Assembly: GCF_014493765.1 (NCBI RefSeq)
Contig: NZ_JACTVJ010000025.1
Span: forward strand, 62,001-126,000
Direction: 5' to 3'
DNA length: 64,000 bases
DNA from: Streptomyces polyasparticus
GTDB taxonomy: Bacteria > Actinomycetota > Actinomycetes > Streptomycetales > Streptomycetaceae
In this document: piece after piece, positions 51,699 to 60,217 of the stretch
How positions within the stretch are numbered: position 1 is the stretch's first letter
How the letters are laid out: every line of letters begins with the position of its first letter
Position numbers and translations under genes: made by a program
Notes under the pieces: generated by a model
Told to the model about the DNA's origin: nothing
The model's input: the letters and a program-made list of their open reading frames with translations, nothing else
Databases searched by the model: none

Positions 51699-52565
51699 GT
51701 GGCCGACGTTCCGTTCGCCCTCGCTCTCGGCGCGGGCATGCTCGCCGCCGTCAACCCGTGCGGATTCGCCCTGCTCCCCGCGTATCTCTCCCTCCTTGTC
51801 CTCGGTGACGACAACCCGAGCCGGCAGGTCGCCATCGGCCGGGCGCTCGCCGCGACCGCCGCGATGACCCTGGGATTCGCCGCCCTGTTCGCGGTGTTCG
51901 GCCTTGCCGTGCAGCCGGTCGCGGGGCAGGTCCAGGAGCACCTGCCCTGGTTCACCATCGCCTTCGGCCTGCTCATCGCCGCGGCCGGCGGCTGGATCCT
52001 GGCCGGGCGCCCACTGCCCTCCCTCGCACCGAAACTCCGCCGCGCGCCGAAGGTGGTGCGCTCGGTGCCCTCGATGATGCTGTTCGGCATCGCGTACGCC
52101 ACCGCCTCGCTCGGCTGCACCATCGCCCCCTTCCTCGCCATCGTCGTCTCCGCCTTCCGCAGCGGCTCGACGGCGGAGGGCGTGGCCCTCTTCGCCGCGT
52201 ACGCCGCCGGGATGGGCCTGATCGTCGGAGCGGCCTCCCTGACCGTGGCCCTCACCCGCACCACGGCCGCCGCCGGTCTGCGCCGCTTCGGCTCGATCGC
52301 CCCGCGCCTCGGGGGCGGCCTGCTCCTCCTGGTCGGCCTGTACGTCGCGTACTACGGCCGGTACGAGATCCGCGCCCTGGACGATCCCGCCACCACGGAC
52401 CCCGTCATCGATACGGCGGGCAGCATCCAGCGCTCCCTCGCCGACACCCTGGACGCCGCGGGGCCGGCCGTACTCGCCGCGCTCTGCGCGGCCCTTCTCC
52501 TGGTCGCCCTGCTGATCCGGCGGCGCAGGCGAGACCGGCGCGAGCGCCTCTCCGGTCGCGGCTGA
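51699..52565 (+). CDS. ccdA: CcdA-type cytochrome c biogenesis / thiol-electron transporter
   Basis: This 288-residue membrane protein has six to seven helices and the CcdA/DsbD signature AAVNPCGFALLPAYLSLLVL near the N-terminus, with a second cysteine in YATASLGCTIAPFLA. These two cysteines carry electrons from cytosolic thioredoxin to extracellular partners, here most likely the lipoprotein just upstream. The C-terminus (about 225-288) adds a cytosolic stretch and one more helix with a basic tail. GTG 51699 starts it, seven bases after the previous stop, suggesting translational coupling. The stop codon lies within the first unit of a tandem repeat. Confidence 0.9.
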   Translation: MADVPFALALGAGMLAAVNPCGFALLPAYLSLLVLGDDNPSRQVAIGRALAATAAMTLGFAALFAVFGLAVQPVAGQVQEHLPWFTIAFGLLIAAAGGWILAGRPLPSLAPKLRRAPKVVRSVPSMMLFGIAYATASLGCTIAPFLAIVVSAFRSGSTAEGVALFAAYAAGMGLIVGAASLTVALTRTTAAAGLRRFGSIAPRLGGGLLLLVGLYVAYYGRYEIRALDDPATTDPVIDTAGSIQRSLADTLDAAGPAVLAALCAALLLVALLIRRRRRDRRERLSGRG

Positions 52566-52651
52566 ACCGACCGGACACCCGCGGCTGAACCGACCGGACA
52601 CCCGCGGCCGAATCCGCCCGGACCTCCGAGGCCGAATCCGCCCGGACGTCC
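52558..52651. repeat. 23-24-bp minisatellite that includes the ccdA stop codon
   Basis: Units begin at 52558, 52581, 52604 and 52628. The first two are identical over 23 bases and contain GCGGCTGAACCGACCGG, where TGA is the ccdA stop in unit one. The last two are 24-base variants (GCCGAATCCGCCCGGAC). This is a second case where a repeat copied a gene end. Confidence 0.9.
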
Positions 52652-52827
52652 GCGGCCGGCCCCACCGGGCACCGCCCGTCGCCACACCCGCGCACGATTG
52701 TCCCGTTCGGCCCGTCGCGGGCCTTGCGCGCGCCTGGGATGCTGGAGTGACCCCACGTTGTACCGGCAGTGGAGTGTCCCCGTCGGCGCGCCCCCACGCG
52801 CCGGCTCCGCTTCCGGCGCGGCGCGCC

Positions 52828-52856
52828 TGAGACCGGGCGCGGCGCGACTGGTCTCA
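52828..52856. promoter_or_regulatory. Inverted repeat upstream of the TetR gene
   Basis: TGAGACC (52828-52834) and GGTCTCA (52850-52856) form perfect seven-base arms around a 15-base spacer, ending a few bases before the ribosome binding site of the TetR gene. This suits an autoregulatory operator. Its sequence is unrelated to the MFS operator at 38279. Confidence 0.55.
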
Positions 52857-52870
52857 ACGGAGAGATGAAC

Positions 52871-53509
52871 ATGGCTACTTCGCGCTGGACGGCCGCTCCC
52901 GCCCAGTCCACCGTCCCCGCCCAGGTGGCGGTCCCGCGCCGCCGCGGAGCCGTGCTCGAACGCGCCATCCTCGACGCCGCGCTCGAGCAGCTCAGCACAG
53001 TCGGCTGGAACGGTCTGACGATGGAGGGCGTCGCCGCGGGCGCCCAGACCGGCAAGGCGGCGGTGTACCGGCGCTGGCCCTCCAAGGAGGACCTGGTCGC
53101 CGACGCACTCGAGGCCGGAATGCCCCCGCTCTCGCAGCCCCCCGACACCGGAAGCGTCCGCGAGGACCTCCTGACCCTCTGCCTGGCCATGCGCGACGCG
53201 ATGTACTCGAGGCCCGGGTTCGCCCTGCGCGCGGTACTTCACGAATGCGACGGCAGCCTGGCCGAGCGCTTCCAGTCGGTGATCTTCGGGCGCGTGATGC
53301 AGCCCGCGATCGAGGCCATCCGCGAGGTGCTCTGCCAGGGCGTACGCCGGGGAGAGGTGCGCAGCGCGGCAGTGAACGACCATGTCTGCGAGGTCATCCC
53401 CGCGATGATGATGTACCGCGCCAAGGTGTACGGAAGTGAATGGATGCCTGCCGAGATCGCCCGCATGATCGACGATCTGATCGTTCCGCTGACCCGCCCG
53501 CAGGGGTGA
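52871..53509 (+). CDS. TetR/AcrR-family transcriptional regulator
   Basis: This 212-residue protein has the TetR helix-turn-helix in the first third ([20 protein letters not shown] to [20 protein letters not shown]) and a helical ligand domain with a C-terminal segment like TetR_C_16 or AcrR types. ATG 52871 lies six bases after GGAGAG; ATG 52865 is too close to it. The N-terminal 30 residues are disordered and Ala/Pro-rich. No target gene is adjacent: rnhB downstream is housekeeping and the ccdA operon upstream is unrelated. Its own promoter carries an inverted repeat. Confidence 0.92.
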   Translation: MATSRWTAAPAQSTVPAQVAVPRRRGAVLERAILDAALEQLSTVGWNGLTMEGVAAGAQTGKAAVYRRWPSKEDLVADALEAGMPPLSQPPDTGSVREDLLTLCLAMRDAMYSRPGFALRAVLHECDGSLAERFQSVIFGRVMQPAIEAIREVLCQGVRRGEVRSAAVNDHVCEVIPAMMMYRAKVYGSEWMPAEIARMIDDLIVPLTRPQG

Positions 53510-53564
53510 GGAAAGGGGGCGGGGGTGTCGTCCCGGCCTCCCGCAGGCGTACGCTGGCACCGCC

Positions 53565-54269
53565 ATGCCGTACGAAGCACCCACCCACACCGTAGAGCGC
53601 TCGATCCGGGCGAAGACCGGCGCGAAGATCGTCGCCGGTATCGATGAGGTCGGACGCGGTGCGTGGGCGGGACCCGTGACGGTCTGCGCCGCGATCACCG
53701 GTCTGCGCCGGCCGCCCGAAGGGCTCACCGACTCCAAGCTGCTCACCGTCAAGCGCCGCGACGCGCTCGCGCGTGAGCTCGGCGACTGGGTCACCGCCCA
53801 TGCGCTCGGGCACGCCTCGCCGCAGGAGATCGACGACCTCGGGATGACGGCCGCGCTGCGGCTGGCCGCCGTAAGGGCGCTCGAAGCCCTTCCGGTACGG
53901 CCCGACGCGGTGATCCTCGACGGCAAGCACGACTATCTGGGCGCGCCCTGGCAGGTGCGCACGGTCATCAAGGGCGACCAGTCCTGCGTGGCCGTGGCCG
54001 CCGCCTCCGTGCTCGCCAAGGTGGAACGCGACGCGATGATGGCCGAACTGGGCGCTTCCTGCGCCGACTTCGGCTTCGACGCGAACGCGGGCTATCCGTC
54101 CCCCGTGCACAAGGCGGCGCTCGAGGAGCGGGGGCCGACCGAGCACCACCGGCTCTCGTGGTCCTATCTCGACGCGCTGCCCAAGTGGCGGCACCTCAAG
54201 AAGTCGCGGGCTCCGGTGCTCGGTGTCCCGGTCCCGGAAATCGAGGGGCAACTCGGCTTCGATTTCTGA
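53565..54269 (+). CDS. rnhB: RnhB, ribonuclease HII
   Basis: RNase HII removes RNA from RNA-DNA hybrids, including single misincorporated ribonucleotides. At 234 residues it is family-typical. The catalytic carboxylates are in [15 protein letters not shown] (Asp27, Glu28 region) and [10 protein letters not shown], with [15 protein letters not shown] typical of type 2 enzymes. ATG 53565 has no strong ribosome binding site, but TACGCT at 53550-53555 could give a nearly leaderless message. It is independent of the TetR gene upstream. Confidence 0.95.
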   Translation: MPYEAPTHTVERSIRAKTGAKIVAGIDEVGRGAWAGPVTVCAAITGLRRPPEGLTDSKLLTVKRRDALARELGDWVTAHALGHASPQEIDDLGMTAALRLAAVRALEALPVRPDAVILDGKHDYLGAPWQVRTVIKGDQSCVAVAAASVLAKVERDAMMAELGASCADFGFDANAGYPSPVHKAALEERGPTEHHRLSWSYLDALPKWRHLKKSRAPVLGVPVPEIEGQLGFDF

Positions 54270-54373
54270 CACCATGCCGCTCGCGGCGGCCGGGTCGTCC
54301 TGTCGCCCTGCCGCTCGCACTTATGTGCCACCCGCCGTTACGGTTCGTACCGGCGTTTGATAGACATCCAGTC

Positions 54374-55027
54374 ATGCCTCTCCTTCCCGAGGAGCCTCAG
54401 ATTCACGAGAGTGTCCAGGGTCCCCGCGCAGCATCGGCCGCCGGCCGCACCGCGCCGACCCCTCGTCCCGTACCCGGTCCGCGTTCCGCGGCCGCCCCGC
54501 GTCCCGGACGCCCCGGCCCCGGTGCCGCCCGGCCGGGCCCGCCGGCGCAGCGCACGCCGCGCGATGCGGCGAAGCCCGCGCCCGTTCCGGCGCCTGCTGC
54601 CGCACCGTCGGTGCCTTCGGCGTCCTCCGCGCCTTCCAGCCCGCAGATCCAGCTGATCCCGGCCTCCGTCGAGGGTGCGCTCGACGCGGCCGAGGAAGCG
54701 GTGGACCTGCTGCTCGACACCGGCCGCGCGCCCGGCGACGTCCTGGTGCTCACCACCGGCGAGCAGCACCCTTGGGCCGCCCATGAGTTGAGCTTCGGCG
54801 ACGCCGCGTACTGGGCGCAGCACGAAGCCGGCGACGACGTCTTCTATGCCTCGGCCGCCGACGCGGGACGTGCGGCGGTCCGCCCCGTGGTGGTCGTCGC
54901 GCTCAACGGCGGCTCGGACGAGCAGGCCGCGACGGCGCTGCCGCTGGCGATGGCGCGTGCGAGCGCGCTGCTCATCGTGTGCGGCGACCCGCAGCGGATC
55001 AACTCGGTGCTGGGCGCGGGAGTCTGA
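54374..55027 (+). CDS. Small protein resembling the C-terminal part of an SF1 helicase
   Basis: This is a 217-residue protein. The first 95 residues are a low-complexity Pro/Ala/Arg linker. The folded part reads GDVLVLTTGEQHPWAAHELS, VVVVALNGGSDEQAATALPL and AMARASALLIVCGDPQRINS. That order of strands and the ALSRA/GD-like ending resemble motifs V-VI of UvrD/RecD2-type helicases (UvrD_C_2), without any ATPase motif. It may be a regulatory or DNA-associated relic of a helicase. ATG 54374 is used because upstream sequence is shadow of rnhB and spacer. A helicase gene, recQ, lies 1 kb away. Confidence 0.65.
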   Translation: MPLLPEEPQIHESVQGPRAASAAGRTAPTPRPVPGPRSAAAPRPGRPGPGAARPGPPAQRTPRDAAKPAPVPAPAAAPSVPSASSAPSSPQIQLIPASVEGALDAAEEAVDLLLDTGRAPGDVLVLTTGEQHPWAAHELSFGDAAYWAQHEAGDDVFYASAADAGRAAVRPVVVVALNGGSDEQAATALPLAMARASALLIVCGDPQRINSVLGAGV

Positions 55028-55125
55028 CGGCACGGCGGCTCCGGCCGCCTTCCTTCTCTCTCGTACGAGGTGAGTGGGGCCCATCCTCGATGGTGGACCC
55101 CACGGTGCGGGCGCGGCTCCGGTTC

Positions 55126-55770
55126 TCAGAGCGAGGCGGCACGGCGCAGCAGCTCCGTGCCACCGTGGCCGTTGGCCGTGTACGAGGCATCGACGCCATT
55201 GGCATGGGCCACGGCGCTCACCGCGCTCACCCGAGTGGCGCTCGGCTGCCGGCCACCGCGCCCCTCGCCGAGGACCTGCCAGCCGCCGGCGGTGAGCGTG
55301 ATGTACGCGCCGCAGCGCAGACCGTGCAGCGTGCAGGCGTCGCGCAGCCCCCACATCCAGGCGCCGTCCTCCTCGGTCCAACCCTCCTGGCCGTCCCGGC
55401 AGTAGAGCAGCACGGCGGTGCGCACCGGCGTCCGGCGGCGCAGATCGTGCGGGATCACCCGGCGCAGCTGGGCGAGCAGCGCATTGCGGAACACCCAGCC
55501 GTCCACCGGCGCGGAACGGCGGGCGAACGAGGCGCTGGCCTTGAGGCGTTCCTCCTGGTCGAGCACCGCGACCACCGCGGTCTCGCGGGTGGGCCTGTGC
55601 CGTTCGTACAAGCCTCGAACGACGTCGCGCGGACTGCGCAACAACGGGATGCCGGCGGCGGACCACTCGGCAGGCTCGAGCAGCCGCCCCAATGGGGTGG
55701 ACGCATCGGCGGGCGGCGACACAGACGCGAGTCTCGTCGGATCGGCGGACGGAGTGAATCCGAAGGTCAC
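55126..55770 (-). CDS. RadC/JAB-like protein of unknown function
   Basis: This 214-residue protein is divergent from recQ, with about 245 bases between starts. LLRSPRDVVRGLYERHRPTR, ETAVVAVLDQEERLKASASF and TAVLLYCRDGQEG resemble the alpha/beta order of JAB/RadC-type domains, but no HxH-D metal site is visible, so catalytic activity is doubtful. The last 40 residues are Gly/Arg-rich. GTG 55770 follows AGGGAGGACC, a strong ribosome binding site. Being beside recQ hints at a DNA repair context but proves nothing. Confidence 0.6.
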   Translation of the reverse strand: MTFGFTPSADPTRLASVSPPADASTPLGRLLEPAEWSAAGIPLLRSPRDVVRGLYERHRPTRETAVVAVLDQEERLKASASFARRSAPVDGWVFRNALLAQLRRVIPHDLRRRTPVRTAVLLYCRDGQEGWTEEDGAWMWGLRDACTLHGLRCGAYITLTAGGWQVLGEGRGGRQPSATRVSAVSAVAHANGVDASYTANGHGGTELLRRAASL

Positions 55771-56015
55771 GGTCCTCCCTTCGGCTGCGCGCCCGCCTGA
55801 GGCGGGCGAAGTCGGACGTGTGGGAGCGCACCGCGGCACAGCACTGCCGGATACGTACGAGCCGTGCGGGAGCGCTCCAATTCTCGCCGCCGTTTCGGCC
55901 GCTAGGCAACGAGCAATTGACGCCGCTGACCGAAATCGGAGGCTGCGCCGTCAATATCCCTTCCCCGCGCACCGCAAGGCAACGCTCCGGCCGACGCTTA
56001 CCGGAGGTAAACCGG

Positions 56016-58280
56016 ATGAGGTCGCCGAATGTCAGTGGTGTCCGGTTGCATGGGGGGATGCACCGAGAAGACGAAGTGGATCCGAGCGCCGAAGCGGCGG
56101 CTCCCGCATCAGTGGCTTTCCAAGCGCTGGACGCCGGCGAGCTGCGCGCCGAGGCCGATGCCGTACTGGCCGAACTCGTCGGCGACGCGGGTGGTTCCGC
56201 GCGCCTGCGCGAGGACCAGTGGCAGGCCGTCGCGGCGCTGGTGAAGGACCACCGGCGCGCGTTGGTGGTGCAGCGCACCGGCTGGGGCAAGTCGGCGGTC
56301 TACTTCGTGGCGACCGCGCTGCTTCGGCGGCGCGGCGCGGGCCCCACCGTGATCATCTCGCCGCTGCTCGCCCTGATGCGCAACCAGGTGGAGGCCGCGG
56401 CCCGCGCCGGTATCCGCGCCCACACCATCAACTCCGCCAATCCGGAGGAGTGGGAGGCCATCTACGGCGAGGTGGAGCGCGGCGAGACCGATGTGCTCCT
56501 GGTCAGCCCCGAGCGGCTGAACTCGGTGGACTTCCGCGAGCAGGTGCTGCCCCGGCTCGCCGCCACCACGGGCCTCCTGGTGGTCGACGAGGCGCACTGC
56601 ATCTCCGACTGGGGGCATGACTTCCGCCCCGACTACCGCCGGCTGCGCGCCATGCTCACCGAACTGCCCGCGGGCGTCCCGGTCCTGGCCACCACCGCGA
56701 CCGCCAACAGCCGGGTGACGGCCGACGTGGCCGAGCAGTTGGGCACGGGCGGCGGTGAGGCGCTGGTGCTGCGCGGGCCGCTCGACCGCGAGAGCCTGCG
56801 CCTGGGCGTGGTCCAACTGCCCGATGCGGCACACCGTCTGGCCTGGCTCGCCGAACATCTCGACGAACTGCAGGGCTCCGGCATCGTCTATGCGCTGACG
56901 GTCGCCGCCGCCGAGGAGGCCACGGCCTTCCTGCGGGCGCGCGGCTTCGCCGTGTCCTCGTACACGGGGCGCACGGAGAATGCGGACCGGTTGCAGGCCG
57001 AGGAGGATCTGCTCAAGAACCGGGTGAAGGCCCTGGTCGCGACCTCGGCGCTCGGCATGGGCTTCGACAAGCCGGACCTGGGTTTCGTGGTCCACCTGGG
57101 CTCGCCCTCCTCGCCCATCGCGTACTACCAGCAGGTCGGCCGCGCCGGCCGTGGTGTCGAGCACGCCGACGTCCTGCTGCTGCCCGGCAAGGAGGACGAG
57201 GCGATCTGGCGGTACTTCGCCGACACCGCCTTCCCGCCCGAACAGCAGGTACGGCAGACGCTTTCGGCACTGGCCGGCGCGGGCCGCCCGCTTTCCGTAC
57301 CGGCCCTCGAGGCCTCCGTCGACCTGCGGCGCACCCGGCTCGAGACGATGCTCAAGGTGCTCGATGTGGACGGTGCGGTGCGGCGCGTGAAGGGCGGTTG
57401 GACCGCCACCGGCGCCGACTGGGTCTACGACGCGGAGCGGTACGCCTGGGTGGCCAAGCAGCGCGCGGCCGAACAGCAGGCCATGCGGGATTACGTGACC
57501 ACCTCGATGTGCCGGATGGAGTTTCTGCGCCGTCAGCTGGACGACGAGGGCGCGACCGCGTGCGGACGGTGCGACAACTGCGCCGGGCCCTGGGTGGATT
57601 CGGCCGTCTCCGGCGATGCGCTGGCGGGCGCGGCCAAGGAACTGGACCGGCCTGGGGTCGAAGTCGAGCCGCGGAAGATGTGGCCCACCGGGATGGCCGC
57701 ACTCGGTGTCGAGCTCAAGGGGCGTATCCCCGCGGGTGAACAGTGCTCGACCGGGCGGGCGCTCGGCCGGCTCTCCGACATCGGCTGGGGCAACCGGCTG
57801 CGGCCGCTGCTCGCCGAGCAGGCGCCGGACGGGCCGGTTCCCGAGGATGTCCTGAAGGCCGCGGTGGCGGTGCTCGCCGACTGGGCGCGTTCGCCCGGGG
57901 GTTGGGCGCCGGGGGTGGCCGACGCCATCGACCGCCCTGTCGGGATCGTCGCCGTGCCCTCCCTCTCCCGCCCGCAGCTCGTCGGCTCACTCGCCGAGGG
58001 GATCGCGCGGATCGGACGCCTGCCGCTGCTCGGCTCCCTCTCGTACGCGCGGGGGGAGAACGTGCTGCGGCGCAGCAATTCGGCGCAGCGGCTCAAGGCG
58101 CTCTCCGAGGCCTTCATGGTCGATGACGAGCTGGCGGCCGCGCTGGCCCGGGCCAAGGGGCCGGTCCTTCTGGTGGATGACTACACGGATTCGGGCTGGA
58201 CCCTCGCGGTGGCGGCGCGACTGCTGCGGCGCTCGGGGAGCGGTCCGGTGCTGCCGTTGGTGCTGGCGGCTGCGGGCTGA
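56016..58280 (+). CDS. recQ: RecQ-family helicase with C-terminal phosphoribosyltransferase-like domain
   Basis: This 754-residue superfamily 2 helicase has motif I in QRTGWGKSAVYF (about 82-93), motif II VVDEAHCISDWGHDFRPDYR, motif III ATTATANSRVTADV and motif VI YYQQVGRAGRGVEHADVLLL. The RecQ zinc-binding segment follows (MCRMEFLRRQLDDEGATACG, then RCDNC). From about 600 onward the winged helix is replaced by sequence ending VLLVDDYTDSGWTLAVAA (about 718-735), which closely resembles a phosphoribosyltransferase PRPP loop of the ComF kind. ATG 56016 follows GGAGGT with seven-base spacing and is preferred to ATG 56058. Confidence 0.9.
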   Translation: MRSPNVSGVRLHGGMHREDEVDPSAEAAAPASVAFQALDAGELRAEADAVLAELVGDAGGSARLREDQWQAVAALVKDHRRALVVQRTGWGKSAVYFVATALLRRRGAGPTVIISPLLALMRNQVEAAARAGIRAHTINSANPEEWEAIYGEVERGETDVLLVSPERLNSVDFREQVLPRLAATTGLLVVDEAHCISDWGHDFRPDYRRLRAMLTELPAGVPVLATTATANSRVTADVAEQLGTGGGEALVLRGPLDRESLRLGVVQLPDAAHRLAWLAEHLDELQGSGIVYALTVAAAEEATAFLRARGFAVSSYTGRTENADRLQAEEDLLKNRVKALVATSALGMGFDKPDLGFVVHLGSPSSPIAYYQQVGRAGRGVEHADVLLLPGKEDEAIWRYFADTAFPPEQQVRQTLSALAGAGRPLSVPALEASVDLRRTRLETMLKVLDVDGAVRRVKGGWTATGADWVYDAERYAWVAKQRAAEQQAMRDYVTTSMCRMEFLRRQLDDEGATACGRCDNCAGPWVDSAVSGDALAGAAKELDRPGVEVEPRKMWPTGMAALGVELKGRIPAGEQCSTGRALGRLSDIGWGNRLRPLLAEQAPDGPVPEDVLKAAVAVLADWARSPGGWAPGVADAIDRPVGIVAVPSLSRPQLVGSLAEGIARIGRLPLLGSLSYARGENVLRRSNSAQRLKALSEAFMVDDELAAALARAKGPVLLVDDYTDSGWTLAVAARLLRRSGSGPVLPLVLAAAG

Positions 58281-58391
58281 GGGCCTCGGAGTCCCCTGTG
58301 GGGCGGCTGCGGTACGGGCAATTGGCATGTCCGGAACCGGAGTTATCCACAGGGGAAACCGGAATTCGCTGATCCGGTGCACTCTCGTGGC

Positions 58392-59885
58392 ATGACGCAA
58401 CGCAACGAACCCACAGCACCCGGTGACCTCTCGATGCCCATGGTCACCCTGCGCACCGCCGGTGAACTGGCGGACGCACTCCCGTACTTCATGGGGTACC
58501 ACCCCTCGGACAGCCTGGTCCTGGTCGCGCTCCAGGGCGACCGTGGACAGTTCGCGGGGCGGGTGCGGCTCGGGATTCCCGGGCAGGCGGAGGACTGGGA
58601 GTTCATCGCCCAGGAGCTGCCGCGCTGTCTGGTGCAGGAGGTGGAGCGGCGGGCGGGCGGTGAGCGCCCCGATGCTGTCATCGCGTACCTCTGTCGCGAG
58701 CCGGGCCCCGGCGAGAGCGGGCGCCAGGTGATGGAGAGCCTGCGCCCGCTGGCCGACTCCCTGCTCGCCACCTGCCGGGACCTCGGGCTGAATGTTCTGG
58801 AGGCGCTGTGCCTGTCCGGGGACCGCTATTGGTCCTACGCGTGTACGGAGGCGGGTGAGGACTGCTGTCCGCCGGAAGGCCGGCCGATGCCCAGGCCCGG
58901 CACATCGGTGATCGCGGCGTCGGCGACCTTCGCGGGGATCCAGGTCCGCGGTACGCAACGGGAGATGGAGGCACGGCTCGCCCCGCTGACGGGCCCGTCG
59001 GTGGCGTCCCAGGAGGAGGCCATCGACGACGCCGTGGGGGAGGCGCTGCCGCGGCTGATGGGCGGCGACGGGGAGCGGGAGTTCGCGGCCGGCACGTTGT
59101 TGGTGATCAGCGGCATGATCGCCCGCCTGCAGGACGGGCCGCCGCCGCGCTCGGCGCGCGAGGACGAGTGGGACGACCGGCTGCTCACCGACGCCGAGGT
59201 GGCCCGTGCTCTCGTGGGCCTGCAGGATCCCGAGACCCGTGACCGCGCCACGCTCTGGATGGACGGGCTGCAGGCCGCTGCCGCACTGCGCCTGTGGCGT
59301 GCGCTTTCGCGGCGCTGCGTCGGGGTGTACGGGCCGTACGGCGCCGCGGTGCGCACCCTGGCGGGATGGGCGGCCTGGTGCGTGGGCGATCCCACGGAGG
59401 CCCGGATCTCGCTGGAGATGGCGCTCGCCGTGGAGCCGGACTGCGGTCTGGCCGACGTGCTGTATCGGGCGATCGGTGCGGACATGCCGCTCGAGGCGAT
59501 GCGTGCGGCGCTGTGCAGCAGCATGGCCGCGTACGCGCCGCTGCACCTGCCGACGGGTGTGTGGCCGCCGGTGGGTGTGCTGGTGAGTGAAGGGGTGCTG
59601 GTTCAGGGGGAGTTGTTCGGACTGGGTGAGGTGCGCGAACTGGACAGGGCGGGTGAGGCGGACGAGGCGAATGGGACGGGTGGCCCAGCGGAGGTGGCGG
59701 ATGGTGACGAAAGTGGGGCCTGCGGCCGTGCGGCCGCGATGAGGCGACACCCTTCAAGCCGGCGGAGGGTACCTGCCGGGCGGCGTCCGAAGCCCGGTCC
59801 TGCGCGGACCGTTCCACGCCAGCGGCGGGGTGCCGAGGACGGGGTCACGGGCCAGGGTGAGCGCGAACCTGGGGGCCGGTCGTGA
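58392..59885 (+). CDS. DUF4192 domain protein
   Basis: This 497-residue protein starts MTQRNEPTAPGDLSMPMVTL, with the DUF4192 core (LRTAGELADALPYFMGYHPS, DSLVLVALQGDRGQFAGRVR). It continues through the actinobacterial pattern YWSYACTEAGEDCCPPEGRP and the C-terminal helical half with GWAAWCVGDPTEARISLEMA. The last 70 residues are a disordered Arg/Gly/Pro tail. The family is found widely in actinobacteria and its role is unknown. ATG 58392 was chosen over GTG 58377 because the family start lies here. It follows recQ by 111 bases on the same strand. Confidence 0.82.
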   Translation: MTQRNEPTAPGDLSMPMVTLRTAGELADALPYFMGYHPSDSLVLVALQGDRGQFAGRVRLGIPGQAEDWEFIAQELPRCLVQEVERRAGGERPDAVIAYLCREPGPGESGRQVMESLRPLADSLLATCRDLGLNVLEALCLSGDRYWSYACTEAGEDCCPPEGRPMPRPGTSVIAASATFAGIQVRGTQREMEARLAPLTGPSVASQEEAIDDAVGEALPRLMGGDGEREFAAGTLLVISGMIARLQDGPPPRSAREDEWDDRLLTDAEVARALVGLQDPETRDRATLWMDGLQAAAALRLWRALSRRCVGVYGPYGAAVRTLAGWAAWCVGDPTEARISLEMALAVEPDCGLADVLYRAIGADMPLEAMRAALCSSMAAYAPLHLPTGVWPPVGVLVSEGVLVQGELFGLGEVRELDRAGEADEANGTGGPAEVADGDESGACGRAAAMRRHPSSRRRVPAGRRPKPGPARTVPRQRRGAEDGVTGQGEREPGGRS

Positions 59886-60217
59886 CCTGTGCGCGGCGAA
59901 CGGCGCCTGGATCCTCGCGCTTCGGTGTCGTGCCGGTCGGACGCTCGCCTCGCTGTGGTGCGTCCGCCGGACGCTCGGCTCTTCCTGTCGTGTCCGCAAC
60001 CAGTGTCCTGGGCCCTGCCCGTGACCCCGGGCGCCGCCGCTCCGTTCACCTGAGTGGCGCAAGCCGTTTGTCCGGCGGGTTGCGGCCGGCGGGGCAACGG
60101 CCGTGCCGGCGGCGCCGGTTGCGAAGGGTTCGGCGCCCGTCCCCGTCGAACCGTCCGGTGCTGCCACACCGCCCGCCCCTCTCGCTCCGGCCCGAGAAAG
60201 CGAAGAAGCCAGCTGCC
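59886..60217. other. Spacer before the debranching-type gene
   Basis: This 332-base stretch between the DUF4192 gene and the next start shows no repeats and no clear promoter. An open frame crosses it and joins the next gene, but its composition (Arg/Ser/Ala/Gly mixtures) is that of a high-GC shadow. Nothing further could be assigned. Confidence 0.45.

Noticed and set aside
55038-55800. Plus-strand frames opposite the RadC-like gene
   Set aside because: They are antisense to a gene with a strong ribosome binding site and start, and have low-complexity shadow composition.
58343-58351. TTATCCACA, a perfect E. coli-type DnaA box
   Set aside because: Only one copy occurs, between recQ and the DUF4192 gene, with no cluster of boxes, dnaA or dnaN nearby. 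An origin is not supported.
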